Assembly (NCBI RefSeq): GCF_014897705.1
Contig: NZ_JABUXV010000002.1
Coordinates: 124,001 to 188,000 of the forward strand
DNA: 64,000 nt
Source: Brachybacterium sp. FME24
Lineage (GTDB): Bacteria > Actinomycetota > Actinomycetes > Actinomycetales > Dermabacteraceae
Direction: 5' to 3'
Under the pieces are notes generated by a model. It was given only the letters and a program-made list of their open reading frames with translations. It searched no databases and was not told the DNA's origin. The position numbers were made by a program, and so were the translations under genes. This document shows, piece after piece, positions 8,314 to 22,748 of this stretch (its first letter is position 1; each line of letters starts with the position of its first letter).

Positions 8314-10409
8314 GCGGCGGGGCAGGCCCAGCTGCCGGCGCGGCGGGAACAGCCGACGGGGCGCGGATCGACCGGCACGCGGTGGTCTCCCGCCACGACC
8401 CGCGCCTGACGAGCTCCGACGATGCCATCCTCTCCGTCGGCAACGGGAGCTTCGCGGCCGGGGTGGACCGCACCGGGACGCAGACCTTCTCGGGCCCCGA
8501 CAGCGCCGAGACCAGGATCAACACCCTGGCCGAATGGGGCTGGCACACGATGCCGGGCACGCCGCCCCAGCCGTGGGAGTCCCTGCTGCGGCCCTACTCC
8601 TCACACCGCGGCGACGCGGAGTACATGGATCTCCCCGGCGGGACGGAGGCGCCCGACCCCGGTGCCGCCTGGTTCCGGGAGAACCCGCACAAGGTGTCCC
8701 TGCTGCGCTTCGCTCTCACGGACAGCGCGACCGGTGGAACTCCGTCACCCGCAGAGATCACCGAGGCCGCACAGCACCTGGATCTGTGGAGCGGGACGAT
8801 CTGCTCCTCGTTCCGGTACCGCGGCCGCGCCTGCATGGTGACCACAGCCGCCGATCCGGAACGTCCCCTGCTGGCCCTGGACCTGGACACCCCGGGACTG
8901 GATCTCACCCTGAGCTTCCCCTACGCCACCACGGCCTGGGATGGCGCGGCGAACTGGGCCGATCCCGGAGCCCACACCACGCGCGTCGAGGGCGGGCGAA
9001 TCCGCCGCCGCCTGGACGACCTGGTCTACGACGTGGTCGTCCACGGGGCGACGGCGGTGCCGACCGGTGACCACGACGTCCGACTGCGCGCCGACCCCGC
9101 CTCCGGACCGCTGGACGTGGTGCTCGAGCTGGTGCCCCGGGTGGTGCCCGCGCTGAGCCTGCCCTCCGGCAGCCTGTCGACGACGCCGACCGCCCTCGGG
9201 CCGACGGGCACGGGCGTGCGCGAGCGGTCCGCCCGCTTCTGGTCCGAGCACTGGGAGCACACCGGGATCCTCGACCTGGGCCGGGCCGACGATCCGCGAG
9301 CGGCCGAGCTCGAACGTCGGGCCGTGCTCTCGCGCTATATCCAGCGCGTCCACGCCGCCGGGGTGCTGCCCCCGGCGGAGACGGGGCTGCTGGCGAACTC
9401 CTGGCGCGGGAAGTTCCACCTCGAGATGCACTGGTGGCACGGCGCGCACTTCGCCCTGTGGGGGGACGCCGCCTCTCTGCGGCGCAGCCTGGACTTCTAC
9501 GCGGCCACGCTCCCGGTGGCGCGGGCCACGGCGCGGCGGCAGGGCTGCCGCGGGGCGCGCTGGCCCAAGCAGATCGGCCCCGACCTCCGCGAATCCCCGA
9601 GCGACATCGGGCCGTTCCTGCTGTGGCAGCAGCCCCATCCGATCCATCTGGCCGAGCTGCTGCGCCGCGCCGACCCGGCCGCCCTCGCCGATCCGGTGCT
9701 GGAGGAACTGGTCGAGCAGAGCGCACTGTGCCTGGTGGATCTGCTGCGGCCCGACGGCGAGCATCTCGGGCTCGGCCCACCCCTGATCGGCGCCCAGGAG
9801 CGGCACGTGGCGGACCGCAGCGCGGTGCAGGACCCCTCGTTCGAGCTCGCCTACGTCGCGTGGGCGCTGCGCGTGGCGGACCGCTGGCGGCTGCGGCGCG
9901 GCGCCCGGGACGCCGGTGAGCTCACGGCGATCGCCCAGCGGATCCACGCACCGCTGACCGCGCGCGGCGAGCTGGCGACCTTCCGGGACGGGCCCTCGAT
10001 GGAGCGTTCCGACCATCCCGCGCATCTGCTGGCCTACGGGATGGTGCCGCCCACCGGCACCCTCCCCGCCGCCGCGGCGCAGAGCGCCCTGGAGGACGCC
10101 CTCGGCGCCTGGGACTGGGAGTCGACCTGGGGCTGGGACTACCCGGCGCTCGCGATGAGCGCGGCCCGGCTGCAGCGCCCCGAGAGCGCCGTCGATGCCC
10201 TGCTGCTGCCGACGGTCAAGAATCGCTGCGACGCGGCCGGGCACTTCCCTCAGCGGCCCGGCCTGCCCGCCTACCTGCCCGCCAACGGCGGCACCCTGAT
10301 CGCGCTCGCCCTGATGGCAGCCGGTTGGGACGACGGCCCGCGCTTCCCCGGGCTCCCTGCCGCCTGGGGCGCCCGCCACGACGGGATCCTGCCGCTGCCG
10401 GCGCAGTGA
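8310..10409 (+). CDS. (alpha/alpha)6 six-hairpin glycosidase-like protein (699 aa)
   Basis: No signal peptide is visible, so the protein is probably cytoplasmic. The N-terminal half (VGNGSFAAGVDRTGTQTF) resembles the beta-sandwich region of GH65-type and related enzymes. The C-terminal half carries aromatic-rich loops typical of six-hairpin barrels: NSWRGKFHLEMHWWHGAHF near residue 370, then GARWPKQIGPDLRESPS and WQQPHPIHLAEL. Acidic residues in the two latter regions are catalytic candidates. The start is fixed by ATGA overlap with the receptor 3 gene. It probably hydrolyses or phosphorolyses the imported sugar. The glycoside hydrolase family cannot be assigned with certainty by eye. Confidence 0.8.
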   Translation: MSGGAGPAAGAAGTADGARIDRHAVVSRHDPRLTSSDDAILSVGNGSFAAGVDRTGTQTFSGPDSAETRINTLAEWGWHTMPGTPPQPWESLLRPYSSHRGDAEYMDLPGGTEAPDPGAAWFRENPHKVSLLRFALTDSATGGTPSPAEITEAAQHLDLWSGTICSSFRYRGRACMVTTAADPERPLLALDLDTPGLDLTLSFPYATTAWDGAANWADPGAHTTRVEGGRIRRRLDDLVYDVVVHGATAVPTGDHDVRLRADPASGPLDVVLELVPRVVPALSLPSGSLSTTPTALGPTGTGVRERSARFWSEHWEHTGILDLGRADDPRAAELERRAVLSRYIQRVHAAGVLPPAETGLLANSWRGKFHLEMHWWHGAHFALWGDAASLRRSLDFYAATLPVARATARRQGCRGARWPKQIGPDLRESPSDIGPFLLWQQPHPIHLAELLRRADPAALADPVLEELVEQSALCLVDLLRPDGEHLGLGPPLIGAQERHVADRSAVQDPSFELAYVAWALRVADRWRLRRGARDAGELTAIAQRIHAPLTARGELATFRDGPSMERSDHPAHLLAYGMVPPTGTLPAAAAQSALEDALGAWDWESTWGWDYPALAMSAARLQRPESAVDALLLPTVKNRCDAAGHFPQRPGLPAYLPANGGTLIALALMAAGWDDGPRFPGLPAAWGARHDGILPLPAQ

Positions 10410-10505
10410 CCCGCTCCCGACCCGCCGCCATGTCTCGTTCACCCGTGCGACACCGCGGTTCGCTACCGTGCTCGCCAGCGACCGGGCCGACGAACGGGGG
10501 CGGCG

Positions 10506-11177
10506 ATGGATGTCACCGGATGGGCCATCGCCCTGATGGAGTTCCTGGGCGGCCCCGGCACCGCGCTGGTGATCGCCGCTGAAGCGCTGTTCCCGCCGAT
10601 CCCCGGGGAGATCCTGCTGCCCTTCGCGGGAGTCTCGGCGGCGGCGAACGGTCAGCACGTGCTGGTGCCGCTGCTGTGGACCACGCTGGGCTCCGTGCTC
10701 GGCGGGCTCGGGGTGTACGGGGTCGGCCGCGCGCTGGGCCTGGGGCGCACCCGCGCCCTGATCCAGCGCATCCCGCTGATGGAGCAGAAGGACGTCGACG
10801 TGGCGATGCGCTTCTTCGCCCGCTGGGGCTTCCCCGCGGTGGCGATCGCCCGTTTCGTGCCCATGGTGCGCACGTTCATCTCGATCCCGGCCGGTATCGA
10901 GAAGATGCCCGTAGCTCTGTTCGCCCTGGCCACCGGCCTGGGATCAGGGATCTGGAACGCGGTGTTCGTGGTCGCCGGCTACGCCTTCGGGCAGGCCGGC
11001 GGAGACGCCCTGGAGGGCTTCGTGCGTGCGTACTCGCTGGTCGTCGGCGCCCTGGGGCTCCTCGCCGTGATCGGGTTCCTCACCCATCGTCTGCGCGCAC
11101 GCAGGGGTGCGGTGCGCGAGGAGCCGACCACTGAGCCCGGCCAGGAGGCCCCCGGACCGCCTACGCTCGGGGAATGA
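10506..11177 (+). CDS. DedA/VTT-domain membrane protein
   Basis: This 223-residue integral membrane protein belongs to the DedA (SNARE-associated/VTT) family, whose members act in lipid scrambling and membrane homeostasis. The family signature is seen in FPPIPGEILLPFAG near residue 30 and in the block FFARWGFPAVAIARFVPMVR near residue 105, followed by PAGIEKM. At least four hydrophobic segments are present, and the C-terminal tail is basic then acidic. Its last codons overlap the start of the Sir2 gene by ATGA. A role tied to the sirtuin is not evident. Confidence 0.9.
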   Translation: MDVTGWAIALMEFLGGPGTALVIAAEALFPPIPGEILLPFAGVSAAANGQHVLVPLLWTTLGSVLGGLGVYGVGRALGLGRTRALIQRIPLMEQKDVDVAMRFFARWGFPAVAIARFVPMVRTFISIPAGIEKMPVALFALATGLGSGIWNAVFVVAGYAFGQAGGDALEGFVRAYSLVVGALGLLAVIGFLTHRLRARRGAVREEPTTEPGQEAPGPPTLGE

Positions 11178-12181
11178 GCAGCCAGGAGAGGCCCGGGGGC
11201 GGCGCGAGCCGTGCCGGGCCGGCGGCGGACGTCGGCCGCTGGTTCGCCACCGCCACCACCGCCCCGCTGGGCGGTCCCGGCCCGACCCGCGGCGGCCCCC
11301 GGATGCCGGCGTGGGGGCCGATGGAGGGGGCCCGTTACGGGCTGCAGAGCCCGCCCACGGAGCTCGAGGCGGCCTTCGACCTGCTGCGCGGGCGGGGCGT
11401 TGCGGTGCTGACCGGCGCGGGGATGTCCACCGGCTCCGGGCTGCCGGACTACCGCGGGCGCGACGCCGTGCCCCGCTCCCCCATGACCTACCAGGAGTTC
11501 ATGGGACATGATCTGGCGAGGCGCCGCTACTGGGCGCGCTCGACCGTGGGTTGGACGCAGTTCGGCCGGGCCCGGCCCGGCCCTGCGCACCAGTTGCTCG
11601 CCGCTCTCGACGGCGCCGCCTTCGCCGTGACGGCGGTGATCACGCAGAACGTCGACGGGCTCCATCAGGCGGCCGGCTCCGACCCGGTGATCGACCTGCA
11701 CGGGCGCCTCGATCAGGTGCGCTGCCAGCGATGCGACACGCTCTCCTCGCGCGCCGCGCTGCATTCGCGGATGCTCATGATGAACCCCGAGCTCGCCGCA
11801 CGGCTGTCGGAGCTCGCCGCCGATGCCGCCCAGGCGCCCGACGGGGACGCGGAGGTGGATCGCACCAGCAGGTTCCGGTATCCGCCGTGTCCGCTGTGCG
11901 GCGGGATCCTCAAACCCGACGTGGTGTTCTTCGGGGAATCCGCGCGGCCCGAGGTGGTGGCCGACGCCTTCGCCGCGCTCGCGGAGGCCGAGGCGCTGCT
12001 GGTGCTCGGTTCGAGCCTCACGGTGCAGTCCGGACTGCGGTTCGTGCGGGCGGCCGGGCGTCAGCAGAAACCGGTGGTGATCCTCAACGACGGACCCACC
12101 CGCGCCGATCCCGACGCCACGCTGCGACTCCATGGCCGCCTCGAGGACGTTCTGGACCGGTGGCTCGCCGCGGCCCGCTGA
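11174..12181 (+). CDS. Sir2-family NAD-dependent protein deacylase
   Basis: This 335-residue sirtuin removes acyl groups from lysines with NAD. Motifs in order are GAGMSTGSGLPDYRG at residues 81-95 (NAD binding), QNVDGLHQAAG with the catalytic His, zinc-type cysteine pairs CQRC and CPLC, GGILKPDVVFFGE, and GSSLTVQSG. An N-terminal extension of about 70 residues precedes the catalytic core, longer than in CobB-type enzymes; similar extensions are known in class II-type actinobacterial sirtuins. The ATG overlaps the DedA stop. It converges on the thiF gene with only 10 bp between stops. Confidence 0.93.
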   Translation: MSSQERPGGGASRAGPAADVGRWFATATTAPLGGPGPTRGGPRMPAWGPMEGARYGLQSPPTELEAAFDLLRGRGVAVLTGAGMSTGSGLPDYRGRDAVPRSPMTYQEFMGHDLARRRYWARSTVGWTQFGRARPGPAHQLLAALDGAAFAVTAVITQNVDGLHQAAGSDPVIDLHGRLDQVRCQRCDTLSSRAALHSRMLMMNPELAARLSELAADAAQAPDGDAEVDRTSRFRYPPCPLCGGILKPDVVFFGESARPEVVADAFAALAEAEALLVLGSSLTVQSGLRFVRAAGRQQKPVVILNDGPTRADPDATLRLHGRLEDVLDRWLAAAR

Positions 12182-12191
12182 CGTCGGACCA

Positions 12192-15629
<3,438 letters not shown>

Positions 15630-15636
15630 GAGCGAC

Positions 15637-15724
15637 TTCCTCCTGACGGCGGCATGATCCGCATCCAGTGCTGGTGGTCGGCGCCGCACGCCCTCTCAGC
15701 CCGTCACACCGGGCTCCCACGGAA
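15637..15724 (-). promoter_or_regulatory. TPP riboswitch (THI box) upstream of thiO
   Basis: Read on the minus strand, the leader contains GGGAGCCCG, a short stem loop, the conserved CGGGCTGAGAGGG, then GCGGATCATGCCGC (a four-pair stem around ATCATG) and a final AGGAGGAA. These match the conserved parts of TPP riboswitches in order. The terminal helix can be formed by TTCC at the 5' end with GGAA at the 3' end, and that GGAA is part of the thiO Shine-Dalgarno sequence, suggesting control of translation start. The usual CTGAT core reads CTGGAT here, a small deviation. Confidence 0.83.
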
Positions 15725-15791
15725 CACCGCGAGTCTACGGCGTGCCGGGCCGAGAGGTCGGAACCGGCCGCCGCCGTGGGACGCTTCTGCC

Positions 15792-16550
15792 ATGGACAAT
15801 GCTCTTCCGTCGGCCGCCTCGGCCGGCGCCCCCGCCGCCCCTCGACGCCGCGCTTCCCAGGACGAGGCGGGCCGGCGACGCCGCGCCGCCCTCGCCGCCG
15901 CCCGCCTCTACGTGTGCGTCGACCTCTCGCGGGACCTTCCCGACCTGCTCGCCTTCGCCGACGCCGCCTTCCGCGGGGGTGTCGACATCCTGCAGGTGCG
16001 GGACAAGAGCGCCGAGTCCCGCGCCGAGGTCGAAGCCCTGCGCGCCCTGCGGCCCGTCGCCGACGCCCACGGCGCCCTGCTGGCGGCGAACGACCGGGCC
16101 GACGTCGCCGTGCTCGCCGGGGTCGACGTGCTCCATCTCGGCCAGGGCGATCTGACCACGGCCGACGCCCGCGCGCTGGTCGGTTCCGAGGTGCTGGTGG
16201 GCCGTTCCACCCGCACCGAGGAGCAGATGCACGAGGCCGCCTCCGATCCCGGGATCGACTACTTCTGCACGGGCCCGGTGTGGGCGACGCCGACGAAGCC
16301 GGACCGCGCCCCCGTGGGCCTGGACCTGCCTCGCGCCGCAGCGCGGGCCGAGGCAGAGCCCGCCGGGGCAGGCGAGGACCCTGCTGCGTCGAAGCCGTTC
16401 TTCGCGATCGGCGGGATCGATCTCGCCCGAGTGCCCGAGGTGCTCGCCGTCGGCGCGCAGCGGATCGTGGTGGTGCGGGCGGTCGCCGAGGCGGCGGATC
16501 CCGAAGCCGCCGCCCGGGCACTGCGCGATGCCCTGACCGCCGAGGCCTGA
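15792..16550 (+). CDS. thiE: Thiamine phosphate synthase ThiE
   Basis: This 252-residue enzyme joins the pyrimidine and thiazole moieties to make thiamine phosphate. Family blocks are [16 protein letters not shown] at residues 62-77, [45 protein letters not shown] and FFAIGGIDL. An Ala/Arg-rich N-terminal tail of about 37 residues precedes the core, and an acidic insertion ([14 protein letters not shown]) sits before the FFAIGG block. It is transcribed away from thiO. Its 162-bp upstream gap is shared with the riboswitch, which lies on the other strand and does not serve this gene. No strong Shine-Dalgarno is seen. Confidence 0.94.
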   Translation: MDNALPSAASAGAPAAPRRRASQDEAGRRRRAALAAARLYVCVDLSRDLPDLLAFADAAFRGGVDILQVRDKSAESRAEVEALRALRPVADAHGALLAANDRADVAVLAGVDVLHLGQGDLTTADARALVGSEVLVGRSTRTEEQMHEAASDPGIDYFCTGPVWATPTKPDRAPVGLDLPRAAARAEAEPAGAGEDPAASKPFFAIGGIDLARVPEVLAVGAQRIVVVRAVAEAADPEAAARALRDALTAEA

Positions 16551-16599
16551 GCGCCGCCAGGGGTGAGCAGCGCCGAATCCTGAGCGAGCCCGGGGCCGC

Positions 16600-17478
16600 T
16601 CACCCGGCTTCGCCCCGGCCGGCCACCACCACCGTGGCCAGGGCGTGGAGGTCCGTCGCATCGACCGTGCGGAACTCCAGTTCCGGGTCCTCCGCGCCGG
16701 GATCGAGGGCCTCCATCGTGAGCACGTGCGTAGGGGTCGCGTACACGCTGGCCTGCTGCACGGTCCCGTCGGCCGTGCGCACCATGGTGAGCACGGTGAG
16801 GGCGCGGGTCAGAGCCAGCTGCTGGGACAGGTCGCTCGCGCCGAGCGCGGAGGCCCGCACCCGGACCGGGGTCCCGCTGCCTGCCGCGACCCCGGCCGGG
16901 TCCACCAGAGACACCAGGCGGGCGCCGACCTGCTGGCTGCGCAGCGGGGTGAAGCGGTGGATGCCCAGCGCGGTGACCTCCTCCTCGAGCACCCCGGCCG
17001 CGTGCACGTAGTAGTGCAGACGGTGCACCTGCGGGCCCTGCTCGGTCTGCACGGTGCGCTCGGCGGTCGTGAACCCGCTCGCGGTGCGGCGCAGCACCAG
17101 ACAGCCGGCGATCTCGGGATCCGCGCGCCACTGGTGCTGACCGCTCTCGGCGTCGATGACGCTGCGCACGCGGCCCGCGGCGATCAGGGCGCGCAGCCCC
17201 ACGTGAGCGGCGACGCTGCGCTGTTCGGCGTGCTCGTCGAGCCACGGGGCGGCGGTGAACTGGCGGCGCTCGTACCCCTCCAGCCCGGCGATCTGCTCAT
17301 CGGTGAGCGAGAGCAGCAGCTCCGCCTCGCCGTCCTCGGCGCGGCGCAGCACCTCGGCGGCGCCGGCGACGTCGGCCGAGGTGTACTGCACCGGGGCGTC
17401 GGGATCGCTGGATCCCAGACCTGCCGGGAGGTCGGGGACCTCGCGGGAGGCGGGCCGGTCGGTGGGGCTCTGACTCAT
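16600..17478 (-). CDS. Protein of unknown function (292 aa)
   Basis: I do not recognise this protein. It lacks a signal peptide or membrane segment. The start ATG at 17476-17478 is followed by an acidic and Pro-rich region (residues 1-35), a helical, Glu-rich segment around residues 35-70 ([20 protein letters not shown]), and a probable alpha/beta core with two conserved-looking stretches, [20 protein letters not shown] and [16 protein letters not shown]. It stands alone, convergent with thiE and divergent from pxpA. Codon use is like its neighbours with strong third-position GC, supporting that it is real. Confidence 0.75.
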   Translation of the reverse strand: MSQSPTDRPASREVPDLPAGLGSSDPDAPVQYTSADVAGAAEVLRRAEDGEAELLLSLTDEQIAGLEGYERRQFTAAPWLDEHAEQRSVAAHVGLRALIAAGRVRSVIDAESGQHQWRADPEIAGCLVLRRTASGFTTAERTVQTEQGPQVHRLHYYVHAAGVLEEEVTALGIHRFTPLRSQQVGARLVSLVDPAGVAAGSGTPVRVRASALGASDLSQQLALTRALTVLTMVRTADGTVQQASVYATPTHVLTMEALDPGAEDPELEFRTVDATDLHALATVVVAGRGEAG

Positions 17479-17580
17479 GCTTCGACACTATCTGCCGGCC
17501 CGGGGCCTCCTGGTGCAGAGCGTCCGATGGCGGACAATGGACCTGCACTGCCGCACCCCGCGCGAAGGAGACGATCCCCG

Positions 17581-18347
17581 ATGGATGCCGACCGCCCGCT
17601 GCTGGACCTCAATGCCGATCTCGGAGAGGGCTACGGCGACTGGTCGATGGGCGAGGACGCGGCCATGCTCGACGTGGTGACCACCGCGAACATCGCCTGC
17701 GGCGGGCACGCCGGAGACCCGGGGACGATGCGGGAGGCGACCCGCGCGGCCGCTGCCCGGAGCGTCGCGATCACCGCGCACGTCGCCTACCCGGATCTCT
17801 CGGGATTCGGCCGACGCTTCCTCGACATCACCCCCGTGGACCTCACCGATCTCGTGATCGTGCAGGTCGGAGGCCTGCAGGCGATGGCCGGGGCGGAAGG
17901 TTCCGCGGTGCGGGGTGTGAAGCCGCACGGCGCCCTCTACACCGCCCTGGCCCATCACGAGGGTCAGGCCGCCGCCGTGGTGCAGGCACTGCGCGAGCTC
18001 GGCGGAGAGCTGCCGCTGGTCGCCGCGCCCGGCGCCGTGGTGGTCGAGCTGGCGCGGTCGGCCGGGATCGACGTGGTGCTCGAAGGCTTCGCGGACCGCG
18101 CCTATCTCGCCGACGCCACGCTCATGCCGCGCAGCCGGCCCGGCGCCGTGCTCACCGACCCGACTGCTGTCGCCGCGCAGGCGCTGTCGATAGCCACCGC
18201 GCGAGGTGTGCGTGCGGCCGACGGCACCTGGGTGGACCTGCCGGCCCGGTCGGTGTGCCTGCACGGGGACACCCCTGGCGCCGTCGAGCTCGCCCACGCC
18301 GTCCGCGGCTGCCTGGAGGGCGCGGGCGTGAGACTCCAGGCGGCGCT

Positions 18348-18351
<4 letters not shown>
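17581..18351 (+). CDS. pxpA: 5-oxoprolinase subunit PxpA (LamB/YcsF family)
   Basis: This 256-residue subunit takes part in ATP-dependent cleavage of 5-oxoproline to glutamate. The diagnostic N-terminus is LDLNADLGEGYGDW, followed by SMGEDAAMLDVVTTANIACG, the metal-type CGGHAGDP motif, and VKPHGALY. The end contains VCLHGDTPGAVELA. An AAGGAG site lies 8 bp before the ATG. The stop overlaps the GTG of the next gene, the fused PxpB-PxpC, so all three activities are made from one transcript. The length is that of the family. Confidence 0.96.
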
Positions 18352-20234
<1,883 letters not shown>

Positions 20235-20305
20235 GCCCTGTTCCGCCCTCCGGCTGGGGCCCGCCCCGCCACGCCACGTCGCCGGACGGTGACACGATAG
20301 GGACC

Positions 20306-20797
20306 ATGCCCCGACTGCTCCCGGACCCTGCGTACTTCGCGACCCTGCCCAAGGTGATCAGCTCCGGCGCGGTGATCCTGCGCGATGAGGACGGCCGCTT
20401 CGTGGTCGAGAAGCCGAACTATCGCGACCACTGGCTGCTCCCCGGCGGCGGCGTCGATCCCGGCGAGGACCCCCGCCGGTGCGCCCAGCGCGAGGTCAGC
20501 GAGGAGCTCGGCCTGGACGTGGAGGTGGGGCGGCTGCTCGCGATCGACTGGTTGCCCTCCAACCCGGTGCGCAGCGCGCCGATGGGCGCCCATTTCGTGT
20601 TCGACGCCGGCGTCATCCCGCGCGCCGAGCTCGAGGCCACCATCGTCCTGGAGGCCGCCGAGCTCGACGACTGGGCACTGATCGACGAGGCCGATGCCGA
20701 GATCCTCTCGTCCTGGGGCGGCGCACGGGCCCGGCGCGCACTCGCCGTCCTGCGCGGCGAGGCAGTCCCGGATCTGCTCTCGCACTCCGCTCGCTGA
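20306..20797 (+). CDS. NUDIX hydrolase
   Basis: This 163-residue protein has the Nudix box starting GGGVDPGEDPRRCAQ at residue 47 and ending REVSEELGL at residue 70, with the metal-binding glutamates in REVSEE. Members hydrolyse nucleoside diphosphates linked to other groups. The ATG has only a weak AGGGA close upstream and an ACGATA-like -10 sequence within about 12 bp, so a leaderless start is possible. It stands between pxpBC and an MFS gene, both on the same strand, with gaps of 71 and 285 bp. The substrate is unknown. Confidence 0.9.
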   Translation: MPRLLPDPAYFATLPKVISSGAVILRDEDGRFVVEKPNYRDHWLLPGGGVDPGEDPRRCAQREVSEELGLDVEVGRLLAIDWLPSNPVRSAPMGAHFVFDAGVIPRAELEATIVLEAAELDDWALIDEADAEILSSWGGARARRALAVLRGEAVPDLLSHSAR

Positions 20798-21082
20798 CCA
20801 CCTCGCCCCTCGCCCTCCCGGCCTCGTACTTCCCGGCCTCCGCGCCCGCGGCCTGAGCCCTGCACCCTTGCCCCCGTGTGCTGTGCCCGAGCCGACGTGC
20901 CGTCCTGTGACCACCTGGAGGACCGGAACGCATTCGAGACCTGAGGGCGTTTCTCGCCCTGACCAGCGGCGTGACGGACGACCGTCCACCTGCGGTCCCG
21001 TCGGAGCGATTCCTGCCCTTCGTGCGGGCCCCGGCATGGGCCAAGATGGCCTGCGGAGAAACCCGCCCTTCCGGAGATGACG

Positions 21083-22573
21083 ATGAGCCCCACCCCTTCC
21101 GTGCCCGATACCCCGCTCGCCGATGCCGGGCACGCCCTGACCAGGTCACAGCGCCTGGACCGCCTGCCGTTCACCCGCAAGCACGGCAAACTGCTGGGCG
21201 CCTCGGGGATCGGGTGGGCGCTGGACGCGATGGACGTCGGCCTGATCTCGTTCGTGATCGCGGCACTCAGCGTGCACTGGGGCATCTCCAAGGGCGACGG
21301 GTCCCTGATCGCTTCGGCCGGCTTCGCGGGGATGGCGATCGGGGCGAGCGTGGGCGGTCTGCTCGCCGACCGCATCGGCCGGCGCAGCGTCTTCGCCCTC
21401 ACCCTGCTCGTCTACGGTCTGGCCACCGGCGCCTCGGCCCTCGCCATGGGGGTGGGCACCCTGATCGTGCTGCGTTTCGTGGTGGGTCTGGGCCTCGGAG
21501 CGGAACTGCCGGTCGCCTCCACCCTCATGAGCGAATTCGCGCCCGCCCGGATCCGCGGACGCGTGATCGTGTGGCTCGAGGCGTTCTGGGCGCTGGGGTG
21601 GATCCTCGCCGCCGTGATCGGCACCTTCGTGGCGGCCTCCGGGCCGACGGGATGGCGCTGGGCACTCGCCATCGGTCTGGTCCCCGCGCTGTACTCGCTG
21701 GTGGTGCGCCTGGGCACGCCGGAGTCCGTGCGGTTCCTGGAGACGGTCGGCAGGCATGACGAGGCCGAAGCCGTGGTGCGCAGCTTCGAGGACTCCGCTG
21801 CTCGCGGCGGGCAGAGCAGCCGTTCGGGGAGCAGTGGCGCGGTGAGCAGCAGTGCAGTGAGCAGCAGTGCGGCGAGCGCCGTCGCCGCCGCTGATGCCCC
21901 TGACTCCGTTGCGCCGGTCGCTGCCGCCACGGGCACCGGGTCCCCGGCAGCCGGCGAGATCCCCGAGACCGATCCGGTGCGCGCGACCGGCGGCATCTGG
22001 TCGCGCACTCTGCGTGGCCGCACCGCCGGGCTGTGGGCCGTGTGGTTCTGCATCAACCTGGCCTACTACGGGGCCTTCATCTGGATCCCGACGCTGCTGG
22101 TGGACCGCGGCTTCACCCTGACGCAGTCCTTCACGTTCACGCTGATCATCACGCTCGCCCAGATCCCCGGCTACGCGGTCGCGGCCTGGCTGATCGAGGT
22201 CCTGGGCCGGAGATGGACGCTGACCGTCTTCCTCGCCGGCTCCGCCGTCGCCGCCATCTGCTACGGCCTCGCGGACTCGGAGGCGACGATCATCGCCGCG
22301 GGCTGCGCGCTGAGCTTCTTCAACCTCGGCGCCTGGGGTGCGCTGTACGCGATCGGCCCGGAGCTGTACCCGACCGCCGTGCGCGGTACGGGCACCGGCG
22401 CCGCCGCCGCATTCGGCCGCGTCGCCTCGATGCTCGCGCCGTTCCTGGTGCCGTTGCTGGTGGTGACCGGTGGTCAGGTGCTGGCCTTCGTCGGTTTCGC
22501 GATCGCCTTCGCCCTCGCGGCGGCGGCCGCCTTCACGCTCCCCGAGCAGCGCGGCCGCGCCCTCGCACCGTAG
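21083..22573 (+). CDS. MFS transporter, metabolite:H+ symporter type
   Basis: This carrier of about 496 residues has 12 predicted membrane segments. Motif A of the superfamily is seen as GGLLADRIGRRSVF near residue 95 and the matching region of the second half is AAWLIEVLGRRWTL. The first helix block IGWALDAMDVGLISFVIAAL resembles carriers such as NiaP. The central cytoplasmic loop (about residues 232-300) is enlarged by a Ser/Ala-rich, low-complexity insert. The second of two near ATGs (21083) is preferred because GGAG lies 6 bp before it; the first overlaps that site. Substrate unknown. Confidence 0.88.
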   Translation: MSPTPSVPDTPLADAGHALTRSQRLDRLPFTRKHGKLLGASGIGWALDAMDVGLISFVIAALSVHWGISKGDGSLIASAGFAGMAIGASVGGLLADRIGRRSVFALTLLVYGLATGASALAMGVGTLIVLRFVVGLGLGAELPVASTLMSEFAPARIRGRVIVWLEAFWALGWILAAVIGTFVAASGPTGWRWALAIGLVPALYSLVVRLGTPESVRFLETVGRHDEAEAVVRSFEDSAARGGQSSRSGSSGAVSSSAVSSSAASAVAAADAPDSVAPVAAATGTGSPAAGEIPETDPVRATGGIWSRTLRGRTAGLWAVWFCINLAYYGAFIWIPTLLVDRGFTLTQSFTFTLIITLAQIPGYAVAAWLIEVLGRRWTLTVFLAGSAVAAICYGLADSEATIIAAGCALSFFNLGAWGALYAIGPELYPTAVRGTGTGAAAAFGRVASMLAPFLVPLLVVTGGQVLAFVGFAIAFALAAAAAFTLPEQRGRALAP

Positions 22574-22644
22574 CTCCCGCCACGACGGGGGCAACCCGCC
22601 TCAGCGCCGCCCCTCACAGCGCCGCCCGCCACAGGGCAGCCCCT

Positions 22645-22703
22645 CATGGAGTTGATCGACGAGAACTTCCAGCCTGTGGAAGTTCTCGTCGATCAACTCC
22701 ATG
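22645..22703. terminator. Perfect 26-bp inverted repeat, hairpin family 1 copy 1
   Basis: Left arm 22645-22670 and right arm 22678-22703 are perfectly complementary over 26 bp with a 7-base loop. The arms contain AGTTGATCGACGAGAACTTC. It lies between two convergent genes (MFS and RpiB-type isomerase), so it may end transcription from both sides, although no T-tract follows. A second copy, with a compensated base-pair change, is at 39346-39394. Confidence 0.85.
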
Positions 22704-22748
22704 TACCGGGCGTCAGCGCGACGGGCGGCACGGGGGCAGTGCGACAGG

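Noticed and set aside
8745-10658. 637-codon minus-strand frame opposite the glycosidase-like gene
   Set aside because: It shows only Arg/Gly/Gln-rich shadow composition and no ribosome site or motif.
22645-22703. A small peptide read through the hairpin (LIDENF and similar)
   Set aside because: The same words appear in both copies only because the arms are conserved; the opposite arm changes in step, which fits selection on pairing, not coding.
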